Counted from the stretch's first letter, positions 28,999-43,350 are shown. The stretch: DNA of 64,000 bases from Rallus limicola (GCA_022605955.1 JAKCOZ010000058.1:1550001-1614000); one strand, 5' to 3'. Numbers and translations are program-made. The notes: generated from the sequence alone by a model not told the origin.

Positions 28999-31900
28999 GG
29001 TATTTTTTTTTTCTCCACCGCTGCAGGTAATGACACCAGAACAACCACACTGGGCTTGTTACTCTTGAACTCAGCATTGGATAGTCCTTAATGTAAAGCT
29101 GTCACCAACAGAGAGGCTTAGCAAAAACTCCTTATGGACAACTGCTTTAATCCTCATGCTTTCCAAGTCTATTTTATTTACTATGAATCAGTATGACATC
29201 CTCGCGAGGCTCTTAGACTTACGAGCAGTGAGCACATGGCATACCAGCAACAGTCACGCCGATTATGTTCTGGTTCACTGAGTTTATCACCAGGAAAGAG
29301 ATGATGAAAGCTTAATAGACTGATCGGAAAATTCAGAGGCTTCACACTGATTACAGTAAGCAAAGCTGTTCTTGATGAGAAGGATCTAATTTAGAGTATT
29401 TCTTCCTGTTTCAAAAAGACAGGCATACCTAAGGCAATTTTTCAGATACTCAGTTCTTCTGCAGGAAGACACATTTGCTCTGATGTCTGAAAAAACCCAA
29501 CGTGCTTTACACCATTAAGAGGGAAAAGGAAGTTATGGCTTCCATAGTAGCTTCCAAAGCAGGATGTAAATTCACAGATCAGCTTTTTCTTCAAATGTTG
29601 CAGTTAACAGTAATTGGGCAAACACTGAAACACGCAGGAAGGAAAAGAAACAGTTCTGGAACCCCTGGATTTTTTTCATTGTTTCTGTCCAGCAGAGATT
29701 TTGCAGGTCCAAGAGCACTCATTCCACCTATTCCCTTACACTCTTGATTTATTTTAACAAATATCTACCCATCACAGCAATCAATTTTTAGAAGTGGGGG
29801 GGGGGAAAAAGCCAACCAACCAGCCAAACAAGAAAAACAACTCCAAACCCAACAATAGAACCACCAAGAAACTGAGAAAAGAACGGTCAATCTCTTTAAC
29901 ATCTTACCAGAGCACTCTTCAAAGATCTTAACATTTGACCACCTCACACCAGTCCTATCTTCTCTAACTAAATTTTACAATATGCTCTAAATGAGAGAAG
30001 TAAAAGTTGTAGTTACATTGTTTGGGGAAATAGAAATCATGCTGGGTCCCAGAAAAATCACACCCAGATCACACACTAAAAATGGTTCCCTCTCTTGCTC
30101 ATCACAAATTGTGGCATAGACGCAGGCGTAGATGACAACTTCTAGCTATATGGATTGAAGTAGAAATATCTCTGACAGATGTATCTGTAATATTTAGTAA
30201 TTTATCAGCCAAACAAAGCACATGAAATTCCACTTGTGACAACCAGCAAATACAGACTACCCAAAGGAAGTCTTGCTCATGCAAGAAAAGACATGGTCTG
30301 TACGTCAGAGGAGAATGTGCACACGGTAGAAAAGCCTCCTGGCAGTTCAGTTCTTTGGGATCTGAAAAAAGAGGGTCATTCAAGGACAACCCAAACAATT
30401 ACAAGTATCCCAGTTCAACGCACTGACTATGGAAGGTATTGATGGACAACAACATGGATTAACTTCCAGTCTTTTTCCAGTTAGTGGGAGGAAGGAAAAT
30501 ACGCAGCCAAGGCCACAAGTGCAACATCTGTGCCAAACCAAAGTCAGAACACTGACACAATTTAAAGGCGTCAGCAGCATCACAGCATCATGGGATTCTT
30601 CTCACCACCACATTTTTCACAGTGTTAATCAGGAATAGAAAAGACGGATGTTGGTCAGCAACTCGGAACTTCAGCCATTAAGCAGTGGCTTTCTGGGCAC
30701 AGAAACTGCCTGAAACAATTATAGTCATTCCTTCGTCAGGAATCACAGACGCTTTCTACCAAACAGACTTTATCAGCAAAGACTAGAATCCAAAACAGTT
30801 TCAGAGCCTTTTAAAGGCAACCAGGGGTCATCAGATACTCTGACTCGTATTGCATGCCATGCACATCTACTTCTAGCTACTCTGCTGAAATCCCCAACCC
30901 TATGTTTAAAAACTGCTTTTAAAACAAGAAAATACAAAATTGTGTCATGACTGAAAGACTTCAAACCATGTTGTCTCTTGGCAGGGCTTTTTCAGTAGTT
31001 TATAACTTCGTGCCTTCAACAAACATATCCTCTTGCTAATCTTTAAGCTTTAGCCCTTGGTTCTCTCTGTCAGGACACCACACTCCAATGGTACCAGAAC
31101 ATTGCTACAAGGTTTCAGACACAGATGCAATGATAATGATCCACCAGTTAAAGTACAGATGACTATTTTATTTTAAAGCAATTTTTTTTTGTGCTGAACA
31201 GCATATATCAGAGAATATGACAAATGCTCAATCTGTTTTCTTCTTGAAGTAACAAGTAAAACCAGTAATGCTTAAATGCTCTTCCTTTAGCTTCATGACC
31301 CTGTGGGGTCCTTTTTCCCTTGAAAAGCTCCACTGGTAAGTATTCCCTCTATTTCCCAGGGCACTACAACATTGACTTACAGAGGTCTTGATATAAATTA
31401 TTTCCTTCAAGTACAAATTTCTTCTCAACATGCACTCTATTCAACCCATCCTTCTACACAGACTTAACCAAATCTCTCATCTTTTACTTTGCAAGCTGAT
31501 GCACAATCTTTTGTGAGATCTCAGTTTTACCTGAATAGACAACAGTCTTATGAAAACCCTTATTAAAAGTGAATACTGACCTTGAGGTGAGGCTGAAGAA
31601 AGCAGCAAATCCAGGAAGGAGATGTGAAAGAAAAAGAGTTAGAGTTTGTGAAAACAGTGTAAAGAGAGAAGGCAGTTCAAGAATACAGGACAAAACAAGC
31701 ACATCTAAATCAGGTAATGACACACAGACACACAATCCTTCACAAACACAGAGCTGCAGGTTTTATAGACACGTAAGAAAAAAAGAAAAACGAACCTTTA
31801 CATTAGATTACACCATGTCACTTAGAGGCAACTTTCTGTAGAGAACATAGTCTCCAGTGTATAACAGCTCTTGGGAAATAAGCCAACTGTAGAAGTCCGG

Positions 31901-34877
31901 ATTTACATCACATCACTAGCAACTAGCCTTCTTTAATTCTAAAAAAACATTTTGAAACTGTGGAGTTTGACTATCTGAGATGAACCCTAATACGTTCCTT
32001 TATGCCATCTTCTAAGGGTTTGTTTTCTCTTCCATTTATCCAGCAGATGACCCAAATTTTTCAAAAGGGAATAGAAGGGAGAAAAATCCCAACCACAAAG
32101 TAAGGTCTTCAAGTCCTGAAGACTTGTCAAAGCTAAAATTTCATCTTACTTAATTTTGACATTAAAGTCACACTTCCAAAACCACACACACACAAAAAGC
32201 ATCTGCCTCTTCTTCCTGCAGTGTTGCTGTCTCAATTCTCCAACAAAAGGTGCAATCTAAAAACAATAATGACCGAACAGGCATATCTTTTTGACAGTTC
32301 TCTCCAACATTGTTCAACAGCAAAACTGACCAAGACAAAATGCTGGAGTTCCCTGTAAAACACGAGGTCCCACAGGTTCATTATTGCTTTATTTTTTCTA
32401 AATACCTCCAATATCTTTTCATAGGCATCTGCTGTCAATTTCACTGATAACAGCAACGTAAATCAACAAGGAGCCATAATATAGAGATCTTTTTAATCTG
32501 ATTTTAAACTTTATTCCTTTTCAGTCAATAGCAGAGGGATAAATGTCTTGCTGTCCAAAGTGGCAATTTGGCTTCTACAACATAAGCTGTACTTCTCCTG
32601 TGGCAAAATTTCACTCTAGAAAGTCAGGATACAGTCTGGAAAAACATTTTGTAGGACAGCCTAACTGCTATATGCTTTATTACTCTTGATATATGGAACC
32701 ATGTAAATTAAGTTCAAAGTCCTTACTTCTGGCATAAATTTTAGGAACAACAATGTAGGATGTGGAATTTGTACAAGCAGCAGTTTCAGAGTGAGGTCCA
32801 GCTGAGAACTGTAAGAGATAAACTACTGTGAAGATACTATTTTTTGGTTTTTAAACTAACATTCTTCAAAACAAGTTCTTCAAGGACAGCTGCTGTCAAG
32901 GTTGTGTTATTTAGGGATTTTGGAAAGACGAGACTTGCAAAATGCCAAATACAACATCTCGGTGTTTGATCTTGAAGTCAGTTATAATGTTCCAAAAGCC
33001 TCAGTTAATTCGTATAGAAAAGCGCAAAACTAACAATTCTAACTGAAATCCAAAAGCTCTCTAAGCTGAGCCGCAGAGCTATGACTGATCAAACAAATTT
33101 AACAAAGGGGAACATAAAAGTGAAAATAAACACTTGGTTAGATATGGGAATAAATAAGGCTGGGGGGAAAAGCTTGGTTTTTTTATGACTAGATTATGAA
33201 AGTTTACAGCTTCTCCTTTTGCATTTCAGGGAGCCTTCATAGCACCTGGTTCTATTGTAGTGATGTTGTTTCTTCAATGTAAATGTGAAATAAATACTGG
33301 CTACAATCCAGAATGGCCCTGTGGAATCGGAATGAACCATATACTGTTATTTCAACTGCTCTTAAAGGTAACAAGTTTTGCCATGACAAGATGAAGGCAA
33401 AACAGTACCTGAAATGCTATGCTGTGGGCACTTGCAATTTTCTGTATGATGTTTAGCCAGTTGCATGGGATTTGAATGGAGAATAATTGTTGCTACATCT
33501 TCATTTTCTTACATAATAAATTCTTTCTTCCAGAGAAAAATACATCTTGTGTAATTGCTAGCCCCCTTTTCCATGTTGTTTTACAGGGGTTCAAATAATT
33601 TTTTTAAATAACGGATTTTTAGAATAAACATAATATTTATCCAAACAAAAATGAGGAATATGCCTGAAAGCACATAAAAAGGAAGAGAAATCTGGAACTG
33701 TGCTACCACTTGAATTAAAACCAAGGCAGACACCTTAAACTGCCAGCTATTAGGAAGTCAATGGAGATCTGCAACAGGCTGGAGGTGAAGCCTCAGTGCC
33801 CAGGGCTACATCAGTGAAATTGAGCAAAGGAACGCAGCAAGCATCTGCCCCAGGAAGCAGCCCCAAGCAAGCAGGATCAGATACATACCAAGACATGCTC
33901 ATCACAGAGCAAAATAATATTTTTTAGTTTGCATTATTTCCCTTTGAGCAAGAACACACACTTGCAGCATTCCTTACAAGATCCAGCAGCAGCGCTTCTG
34001 CCCAGCACCATCAAGTGTGTATTCTAATGCAATATACCACGGCAACAGTTACACAGGGAGACGATACAATTGTAACACCTAGTGGGAGTCTTGGAGAAAT
34101 CCATTTTCTTTTAAAATGCCATGCCATTAATTTCAAAGATACAGCCGACTTAAATTCGATTGCTGGGTGCAGATCGAAAAAGTCAGAGATGTGAACACTT
34201 CAGTATTTAGTTATTAAATATATATATATTTACAAAGCTGTTGATTATTCCAGCTATAATATTTTTCCACATGCTTGTATATTACAGGGAGTAGAATGGT
34301 TCTGCTCCGTTGGTCTCAGATGTATGTAGGGAGAGGTTTATGTAATGATTTCTAGTTAACCTTTGAATTCCACTTGCTTGACAGTGAGTGATTGTGGATA
34401 TTTACTACTTCACAGTTCCTTCAAAGTAGCCTGACAGGGAATAATATGTATTTGATCTTCCTTGTGTCAGTCAAAGCAGAAAGGCTTTTTATGTTTACCA
34501 CTTTTGACACCTTTTCTTGGTAAAGAGAATGATGGCTGCTCTTTTTCTTTCTTTTTTAGTTAGTATTTAGAGGGGTGGAGAAGAGATGGAGAGACTGTGG
34601 GAGGGAAGGTTTGTGTGTGCATCCATGCACACACTGATCTAATAGCACAAACATGATCACAGGTGGCCATGGAGCAATACTGTTGCTATTTCACTGGCTT
34701 ACTGGTAATTTCTGGGTTTTCCTTTTGTTCTTGCTGTTACTATAAGACAATATAAGGATCTGACACTTATATTATTACTGTTCAGTTCTACAACAGGGAT
34801 TTTTTCAATTACTTTTTTTACTCCTTACTAGTTTGTGAGTACGGGTACCATCATATTGCTTAAAAATGTTGACTGAA

Positions 34878-34906
34878 AAAAAGCTACAAGTCAATTGTAG
34901 CTTTTT
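34878..34906. repeat. Inverted repeat (12-bp arms, 5-bp loop)
   Basis: Arms aaaaagctacaa (34878-34889) and ttgtagcttttt (34895-34906) with loop gtcaa. It resembles a hairpin with a T-run, but it is in an intron of a eukaryotic gene, so no terminator role is inferred. Confidence 0.9.
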
Positions 34907-37738
34907 GTAGTGGAAACTAGACTTATTATTTACATAATTTTCTTCTTCCTCTGATTTTATAATTAATTATATCATAGCTCTTATAGCCTACTGATCCAGC
35001 AGTTGGATTGGGAGATGCTAATAAAACCCATCATTGCTACAATGAAGGAGTTGATGATAACAACCATAGTAATTACAGACCACAGACATAGGTGCGAGAG
35101 GGAATGCTTGATAACCGCTTTGACTTAACGACAAAAACAATAAGAAATTTAATGCCACAGGAAATTTGTCAGGAAAAGAAGCCTGGAAAAAAGCTCACAG
35201 CCAGTGCTTCTCATTACTCGTAAGTATTACTGTAACGTAAGGTTCTTTTTGGAGGATCCACGATCACATCCTTAGTCTTTGTATTGGAGTTAAACCAAGC
35301 TTAGAGCCACTGCTGAATTTAACAAAGGAGACTGTCTGTACTCAGATCCACAGAGAAGAATCATTCCATTTAATAGTGTCAGTCCTGCCTGCCTGAGCAT
35401 GGAAATAGTATCAGGGTAAGTACCCAGACTCAGGTGGTTCAATGAGGCTCACTGGATCACACTGTGAGCTCATTCAGGAAAAGCCTACAATCAGCCCTGA
35501 CCTCTTGCCTTGTCAAGAGCAGGACTAATTGGGGTTCTTGGACCTTGTTTTTTAGAACAGCTGTTTCTGCAATACCACAAAGCTTCAGCTTCTCCCAAAG
35601 CAGAGAAAAAGGGAGAGAATGGGAAACAAAGGACAGCTAAATAAAGAACAAATGGAAAAAGGATATCCCATTATATGAAAAAGGTGAGGATGGATTGAGA
35701 AGTCACCATAAAATCACTATGATGGCTTTTTTTATCTGGTGCTCACTACAGATGTATTTGCAATTACTGGCAGCGTTTGCCTCTTTTCTTAGATGTAGGT
35801 TTCAAAAGCTATTAATGAGGTTGAGCATTGATCTGAAGGCACTTTAACAAAGGTTGACTTTCAGAGGGCAGACACTTGCTTTCTGAACATCGACATACTT
35901 CAAAATGTCTGAAGTTAAATACCTGTAAGGAAAGGTGCCTGCATCTGCTGTTATTATATGTTTAGCCTGGTTATTTCAATATAAAATGCATTCTTTTTTC
36001 CTCTGTGAAACGCAAGGTGGGAGTTCAGGACTAATTTTCATTTGGCCCAAAGATAAAAGCAAGACTGAGAAATAAGAAACTACTTCTTAATTTTCTCGCA
36101 TGGAATTTGTGAAAATCTTAATATTCAGTAGACTTTGGTGCTCAGAAGTGGAGCTGGACTAACTCGGGGTCAGACCACTTCTTTCCATTACGAGACCTTG
36201 TATTCACTTGCCAGGAAGGGGTTTTTTGGGGACAATTTAAGCTACACCCCTTCACACATTAAATGCAACATTCTTGTGGAAAAAGACTGTTCATATGGTT
36301 AAAGACTGTGTCACTTTACTGTGACACACAGGATTGCATGAAAGGTGAATTAAAATTACACGGTAATCTTCATTTTGGAAAATCCTAAGTTTTGAGTTAT
36401 TAACCTTAGAATCTTAATATTTATTTAAGATAGGAATATGTGATGGAAGTGGATAAGAAGCAACAACAACAAAATCTGCCTTGTAATAATACCATGCAAC
36501 CATGAGATAAACATACTCAATTTGTTTTTAGGATTTATGGTACCAAAACGGATTAAAGTATTTTTAAGTTATATTTAATTATTTCAGTTTCTCCTACACC
36601 TGAAGCAGAGTTCAATTTTAATTTTGGAGAACTTTAATTAGCTATGATAACAGAGAATTATAGTCACACCATGTCTCAAGGTTAACTTTAATGGTACTGA
36701 TTATGATGTTATAAATGCCTTTTGTCCTTTAATTTGATGATGTCTCTTTTACCTTAAATTATTTATATGCCCTAATGTGGTTCTTGTTTAGGAATTCTCT
36801 TTTTTAAAATTATCTAAAAATTCACAGCAACAACCAATTTGGAAAACAAAAAGAATTATAAGATATGAGCAGTGGCTTGAAAATATGTATTTCAACTTCT
36901 AATTCTTGATTTAAGAAAAGCTTAGGGCATAATTTACTAGTATAGTTTCCTTTATTATAGGAGACTGTAAAGCTGATGAAACGTGCAGTTAATTTCTCTC
37001 CCCATCCATCTTTCACAGACCACTACACAAACAAATCATCACCTTATAGACACACAGAGTAAGATGCTTCCTTTTACTGTCTACATTTTTCAACCCTCCT
37101 TCTAGTTCACCCTATGTTTTTTTACATCTTTTATCTGTATTTACTGTTGAGAAAAATTGTTTAGGGTGAGAAGTATCTTCCGGCTGTTACACATCAAAAG
37201 TTTGAAGGTTTCTTCTTGAATGGGGCATCCTCAAATTCTTTTCAGAAAAACTCTCCCAAATCTCTATTTCAACACAGCCATCATTTCCAGCTGTCCCTTT
37301 CTGCAGAATATATGCACACAAATGCAACTATGCGTAAACTACCCGATGGCTGTGTCCATGATAATTATCATAATTTTTATTTCTTTTCAGTTTTGTTTTT
37401 TTTTTTATGTACAGGATAATAATGACAATAGAACTCAAGAATAAGGCAATACTGACCTCTATGAATGACATATTTTAGACCACTTGGGTTTTAGCTGGTT
37501 CAGGCAGAATTGACAGGGGAGATGAGAACCAGAGGTAAAACACAAGAGAATTAGAATAAAAAGCAACAGCTTCTGTCAAGTTTAAATCAGGGAGAATAGC
37601 AGCAAAGCTCCTTTGGCTTGTGGTCACAACCACTGTGACATGTGTTGAATGCAGAGGCTGTTAGGGCTTGTACTTGACATAACTAGTTTCTATTTAACCT
37701 AAGGAAAAAAAAAAAAGCATAATTGCAGCAGACCCAAA

Positions 37739-37756
37739 CAGCAGCAGCAGCAGCAG
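37739..37756 (+). repeat. (CAG)6 trinucleotide repeat
   Basis: Six CAG units in a more GC-rich patch of the long intron. The 101-codon frame across it (37723-38028) has no recognised similarity and is not called as a gene. On the transcribed strand it is CTG. Confidence 0.88.
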
Positions 37757-39837
37757 CCGGGCAACCAGCGGTGACATTCCACCCCGTAGGAAACAGAAGC
37801 CTTATAGAGCACTCACTTTCCCAGGAAGTCCCACACAAACCCCCCTACGTGTTGCGGTGCAGGGACCGACACCTGGTAGGGAGGGTGCAATTTGCGGGAG
37901 GCGTGCTTTCTGAGAAAAGGCATAGTCAAAAAAACCCCCGCACGTACAAAACAAAACAACTCATGGAACCAGGAGGTGACAGTATAAATGGAAAGAAAAA
38001 GCGAGGAAGGAAACAAAACACAAAATGAAAAGTTACAGAGAGACAGGAGGTTGTGGAATGGCAATACAAAAAGCAAACAGTTAGTTATAAAGAAAGTGAA
38101 CAACCAGACAGCTGCAAAACCATTTAACGCCACCACAATCTGGGGACAGAAACACCACTTATAGGGCTGTTCACCCACAGAAGAAATGTGGACTTATGGC
38201 CCACCTTCCCGTAAGAAAAAGCAAAATCCTGCCCACACAGAATATAAATTTATGAGCTTGTGCATTCAATTTCATGTAGACTCTAGAGTATTTTTCAAAC
38301 TTTTGCATAGCATGCACCATATTTAACACACTATTTTTTGATAGCTTTCCTCCCATTCACAACTGAAAACCAACATCTCCCACCCAGTATTTTCAACAGT
38401 TACTGAAAAGTCGAGGCATTTCCCTCTTCATGTTAACTGAAAGCAGCTTTGCCATCATTGACAAGGCTTAAGAGAACAGTTTTCTACTTCTCATTTCATC
38501 TTCCTCTCCTCCTATCTTTCCTCCTTCTTTGTTCCCCTATACATACCTCCCTAATAGGCGATGCATTTCTTCTCTTCTATGGATGAAACCGTGTTACTAT
38601 TTCTCTTCTCCTGACTCCTTTCTTCTCTTCTATGGTCTAGTTGTCACATATAACTAGCATAAGGAAAAACTCGAGGGAGAGACTCTCTCTTTTGAAAAAT
38701 CCCATTTTTGTTAGTACAGTTATTCTCTGGATGTGACTTATTTCTTCTCATCCTGCTCTACATGGAATAATAATGGTTCCTGATAGGCACAGTAATATTC
38801 ACTTTTTTGCTTGCTGACAAATGCTGCTGCAAGCATTAGGGTTCTTTACACAGCAGAGTTTGAACAGCTACAGAAGCATTAGAACTCAAGATAATTTCTG
38901 GCTCACTCTGCACAGACCAGAGTTTAAAGGACTTTTACAGGGCAAAATTATCTTCTTTTCAGGAAACCAAGACAGTAAGTCTAAAACATCTATTTAACAT
39001 GCCCAGATATTTCAGTGCAGCCGTTAAGGAATCCTTTATAAACCAGCTTAGCAGAGAAAACCAGGACCAATCTGTACATTTAATAGGCTTGTTAAAAACT
39101 CTGCTCTGTGCAGCTGAAAACAACTAAAGCCAAATAAGAATTTAAATTATTACTCAGAAAAAGAGAAATTACTAGTCAAAAACCACACACTAAAGTATCT
39201 GAACCCTTGTTTCTTTTCTCCAGTGCCATGATTACATTACAGTTCCACCTGAAAAAATGATTTCCGGTGTTGATACTTTGCTAATTCATCACAGTAACTG
39301 TATGCACCTTAGGTCTCGTGATCCTGAGGACCTTTTCCATTTATGCTTAAAGTAATGAGAGAACATGAATATTGTTAGATTTTTTTCCCCATTGACTTAT
39401 ACAGTTGCTAGGAATCACATGGTAACGGAACTCATCTTTACTTTGACATAGCTGAAATACCTATTCTAATTACTAGAAATAAAAGAGGAGATATTCTAAT
39501 TTATCTCAGTACTAGTAGAAAAGACAAGTTAAAACCAGAAGAGGACTAGTATACTTTTTATAAGAATGATGATCAAGTGGTAAGAAGAAACAGAGAGCAC
39601 TGATTACTCAAAATATTCACTAAATTGTTAGGGAATGATATGCAGTCACTTCCGGGTTATATGCTTTCATTGACATAGTAAGAGTTTGATCTGTGACTGA
39701 AATAGCAAGAAACTACCACTGTGACATAAAAACAAGAGCAGCTCTCTGGAACTGGATCAAAGAAAAGCTTCCTTTCTAAGCCTTCGAAGACTGTGCCAAT
39801 GCTTTCATCTCTAAAAGAGAAGGAGGCCCATCTATTT

Positions 39838-39897
39838 CCATCTATTTCTTTTTTCCTTTTTTTTTCTTTTTTCTTCTTCTGTCTTCTTTCTTTGTAG
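39838..39897 (+). repeat. Pyrimidine-rich tract
   Basis: About 60 bases of almost only C and T on the plus strand, ending ttctttgtag. In the ERC1 transcript it is a purine-rich stretch. Confidence 0.8.
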
Positions 39898-40161
39898 ATT
39901 TTTGATTACAGGTCATTTATATGTGCTTATTCAGTGTCTGACACTGCAGGTCCCAATCTTGATTAGTTTCTGAATTCTAATGTAATAAAAAAATCAGAAT
40001 TGCATTAAAAGTGTGCAAAAGAAAATACTCTTCCTGTCATTCCAATCTCCTCTAGGAAACAGACTGAGGAATGATGAATATTTCTGACTTGCTTTTCCTA
40101 AATAGTAATTACTCCTGCACATAGAAATAAGTAAGGCACTATGAACATCTTCTCCATACCT

Positions 40162-40270
40162 TACAGAATCACAGACTGATTTGAGCTGGAAGGGACCTTA
40201 AAGATCATCTAGCTTCAACCCCCACTAGACCAGGCTGTGCAAAGCCCTATCTGACCTGGCCTTAGATCTA
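40162..40270 (-). mobile_element. Short CR1 3' end
   Basis: About 110 bp: cagaatcacagactgatttg, ctggaagggaccttaaagat, catctagcttcaacccccac, then caggctgtgcaaagccc. This is the reverse complement of the CR1 3' terminus, in ERC1 sense, 1.4 kb downstream of exon D. Confidence 0.85.
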
Positions 40271-41709
40271 TTAGAAATTTGTTGGTTACACCCTGATCCC
40301 CAGTCAAATTGCATGCCCTAAGATGATGAGATAATGAACTTCACACTCAAGATGGGCACCTCTAAGGGGCTGAAAAAATAATTTAAAAAAAATCACACAA
40401 AGAAATATGACTAGTAACTGATATTTGGCTTTTTCCTGTCTATACTCAATGCACCTCCTCTTGCAACCTATTGCCTGAATGTTCTGGATACATCATGTAT
40501 CAATGGGCTGAAAGTCATTATCACTTCGAAAAAAGGGAAGACAGCTAAAAAGGACATATCCTCACTTTCGGATGTCTGAGCTTACACCACAGGTATAGAG
40601 AGTTTTGGTTAAATAAAATAACAACTTCAAGAAAACTGACAGAATGCTGCTTAAAATCACAGAGAGAGAAGAAACCCAGCTGACAAGTTGAACTTTTTCA
40701 GAGCTCTGTCACTTTCAAGGAAGCAAGAAGGGACTTCTTAGGAAAGGCTTTTAAAATCATTCATAGGGGCCCATAATTTGACTGTCATCAAGCCAGTGAA
40801 CAATAACCACTGCCATCACAGAGAACCCGAAACATCCTTTACTCACTTCCCCTAATCTTCCTAACACTAAAGCTGCAGAGCAGTTAAACAGTTACAGGAC
40901 AGAAATTAGAAAGACTATTCTGGCACAAGGCAAATGGGAATAATCAAATTTCCATTTTGCTGTTTCAAGTAAGCGATTCTTTGTTATGAATCATAAAGTG
41001 AAGAAAAAAACTCAAACAAGTATTACTGCCCAGAAACTCCCTCTTGTCCCACTGTAAGGTAAGAAAATGACAGAAAACAGAATCTGTTTCAGGTCTTTCC
41101 CAAGATCTACTATTGATAATTGCGATAAAAAAGTCAAGGAATCATAATAAATTTAAATTGTTTGGGACATTAAAGTCAAGAAAAAATACTTGAGCACCCT
41201 GGCTCCAACAGGAGGATGGAAAATGCTGAAAAGTGTCGAATCCCATTTCATTTGGGCAAAAGCAAATTTATTCAGTCAGCTTAACGTTAGCTGAAGTTTA
41301 TCTGTACAGAGAGTTTCAATGCCACTTGGCAGAAGAACCTAAGTAACTAGTATCACAAATGCTTAAAAGTATTTTTTTCTTATTTATATTTTGGAAAACC
41401 ATGCCTGAGGAATTTATTAAGTCAAAAGAACAAATTGTTTTCCAAACACATCACAGTGTTGGCAACATTTTTTATCTCTATTCCTTTACAGTTTTATCTG
41501 TATCAGAATAATTTTGGAGCAAGCAGGTAAAGAAAGCACACAGTAAGACACCTTTTAGCTTACAGTCTACCAGAATAAAGGACTGAAGGTAGAAAAACTC
41601 TAAACAGACTTTCCCAAAACAGGCACTATAAGGTTTTTAAGACAAGAAAAATGGACAAAGTTATCTATAACTTTAATCAGCTCCTCTAGTAACTTCATAC
41701 CACTCTCAC

Positions 41710-41903
41710 CTCTCCAATTCTGCGATCTTCTTATCCTTATCATTCTTCTCATTTTCCATCTCCTTCAAGATTTCAAGAAGGCGATCCACCTCAGCTTGAG
41801 CCTTGCTAGATTCTTCCCGATACCGTGTTACCTCCCTTTCCAGCTGCTGCATACGATCACTTAGCTCTGGGCTGGCCCTGGCCTCCAGTGTTGCTTCGTG
41901 AGC
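41710..41903 (-). CDS. ERC1: ERC1 internal coding exon D (64 codons + 2 nt, coiled coil)
   Basis: Fourth ERC1 exon, 194 nt. It encodes AHEATLEARASPELSDRMQQ at the start, then LEREVTRYREESSKAQAEVD, and ends near NEKNDKDKKIAELE plus two bases of an arginine codon. The acceptor is strong (ccttttttt-cttacag at 41904); the donor is gtgaga below 41710. It enters in phase 0 and leaves two bases of the codon AG|G, completed by the first base of exon E. This is the only asymmetric exon with a partner in the window, so skipping D alone or E alone would shift the frame. The segment AEVDRLLEILKEMENEKNDK is one of the best conserved parts of the ELKS/CAST family. The ASPELSDRMQQ stretch and the ELER end (not ELESLT as I recall in ERC2) support ERC1. 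The intron before it is 12.5 kb and the one after it 31.5 kb. Confidence 0.95.
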
Positions 41904-43350
41904 CTGTAAGAAAAAAAGGTTCAAGAAAAAAACCACATAGTTTACACATATATTTTACAAATACTATGACAGATACTATGGTGAATATCTAGATTATCTA
42001 TTTCAAAATGGTAAGATTAACTATTACACAGAAATAAATATATGCTACTTTTAAGTATTGAAAATAGTTCCTAAGGAAAAAAAATCAGAAACAATTGTTT
42101 TAAAAATTCTGCCTAAAATACTGAAGTAGTCTTTTTTGATCTGAAACAAAATCAACAGAAGTGTAAAAACATTAAAAAATTAAACTTCTTTGAAAGAAGA
42201 GAAGAAGAAATTTAAGTGTTAATTCCTAAAATACAATACTAAAGCAATGATATGATTGTAAAATTAGTTATCTGAGATATTTTTAACCTGGATAATGTAG
42301 AAAAAAAATAATCACAGGTTAAGAGCCTTCAACCACTATATCAGTATGCAAAGTGTCTGACAGATTTGCACGGTTGGTACTGATGTACTGAAGTCCTTGG
42401 TAGTTGTCTGAGCCGTATAGACTAGGACGAATATGAGTATGGCTATCTACTGAAAAGATCTTCCCCAAGTTATCTAGGAAATAATGTTTTTTAAAATCAG
42501 GCTATCATGACAGAAAGCATCAGAGGACTGAGGATAAAATGACCCTAATTACGAGCTGTATTTATTTTAATAGATTAGTTTATTAATTTATTAGTAAAAC
42601 TAATCCAACAGTTTCCAAGCATACTAGTGACAAAGAAAAAGTAGTACTTATGCTGGAGTTTAAACCAGCAGACCAAGGGCTATCTTTTCATTCTCTCCTG
42701 ACCCCTGCGCTTTGATCTAGAACTGCTATTTGATACCAATTAAATTTGATATCAATTAAAACTATTCAGAATTGCTCAGATATACTTCAGTGAAGACCGC
42801 CTGCAAACTCAAGGCCATTTTCTTTTCTGAAACAAACCTACAACAGAAAATAAGACTTCTCCCTGCCCTGTGTGCAGCTGTGGAAAGCTGTTTTACAGGC
42901 TGCCAATGTTCCGGTCCAAAGCACAAGAAGTCTAAATCCAATAGTATGGGACTATCTTGCTGTTTGAAGGTAAGTGGACAGAACTGCAGAAGCATAAATC
43001 TCAGGGTTAGAAGCTGCTGCTTCCAAAGACCCAAATAAAAGCAAATACACACTCAACTAAATCTGTTTATTCAGTAAAATAAGACTGGAGGAAAACATCC
43101 TTTCATTGATTCCAACATTTTTGCCTTGAAGTCTCTTATTTTTTATTAGCTCCATTAATGCCAATGTTTCATTCCAGTGAAATCAATGAGTCTCAGAGCA
43201 GAATACTCTAGAACTGAAGAAGGCCTTGACGCCTGTTCTTTACCAGGACTATGAACTTGGGATGGATCTGGGTTGTCAAAACACTGGAACACTTCATATT
43301 CCAGGGTCTGGGCCCTGCAGTAGCTAGTTAAGGCCTGATACTAAACTGGC

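Larger units (their letters stand above)
10165..41709 (-). other. ERC1: 31.5-kb ERC1 intron between exons D and E
   Basis: The largest intron in the window, from the gtgaga donor at 41709 to the cttttacag acceptor at 10165. It contains CR1 fragments at 14539-14905, 24329-25810, 26795-27565, 28550-28998 and 40162-40270, a solo LTR at 22871-23260, inverted repeats at 12686-12718 and 34878-34906, a short CAG run at 37739-37756 and a pyrimidine tract at 39838-39897. The blocks 10165-14538, 14906-22870, 29000-40161 and 40271-41709 otherwise show no recognised gene or repeat. The 33-37 kb part is notably AT-rich with several TAATTA-type motifs. Confidence 0.85.

Noticed and set aside
33215..33370. 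Possible plus-strand exon after tttgcatttcag
   Set aside because: The frame is short, lacks similarity, and no matching donor or neighbouring exon was found.
34878..34906. Hairpin with T-run as a transcription terminator
   Set aside because: Intrinsic terminators of this type are bacterial; the context is a vertebrate intron.
37723..38028. Possible gene with a poly-alanine start from CAG repeats
   Set aside because: No similarity, no splice or promoter signals that I can support, and the frame follows the repeat.
39838..39900. Pyrimidine tract plus AG as a plus-strand splice acceptor for a nested gene
   Set aside because: No open or recognisable exon follows it.
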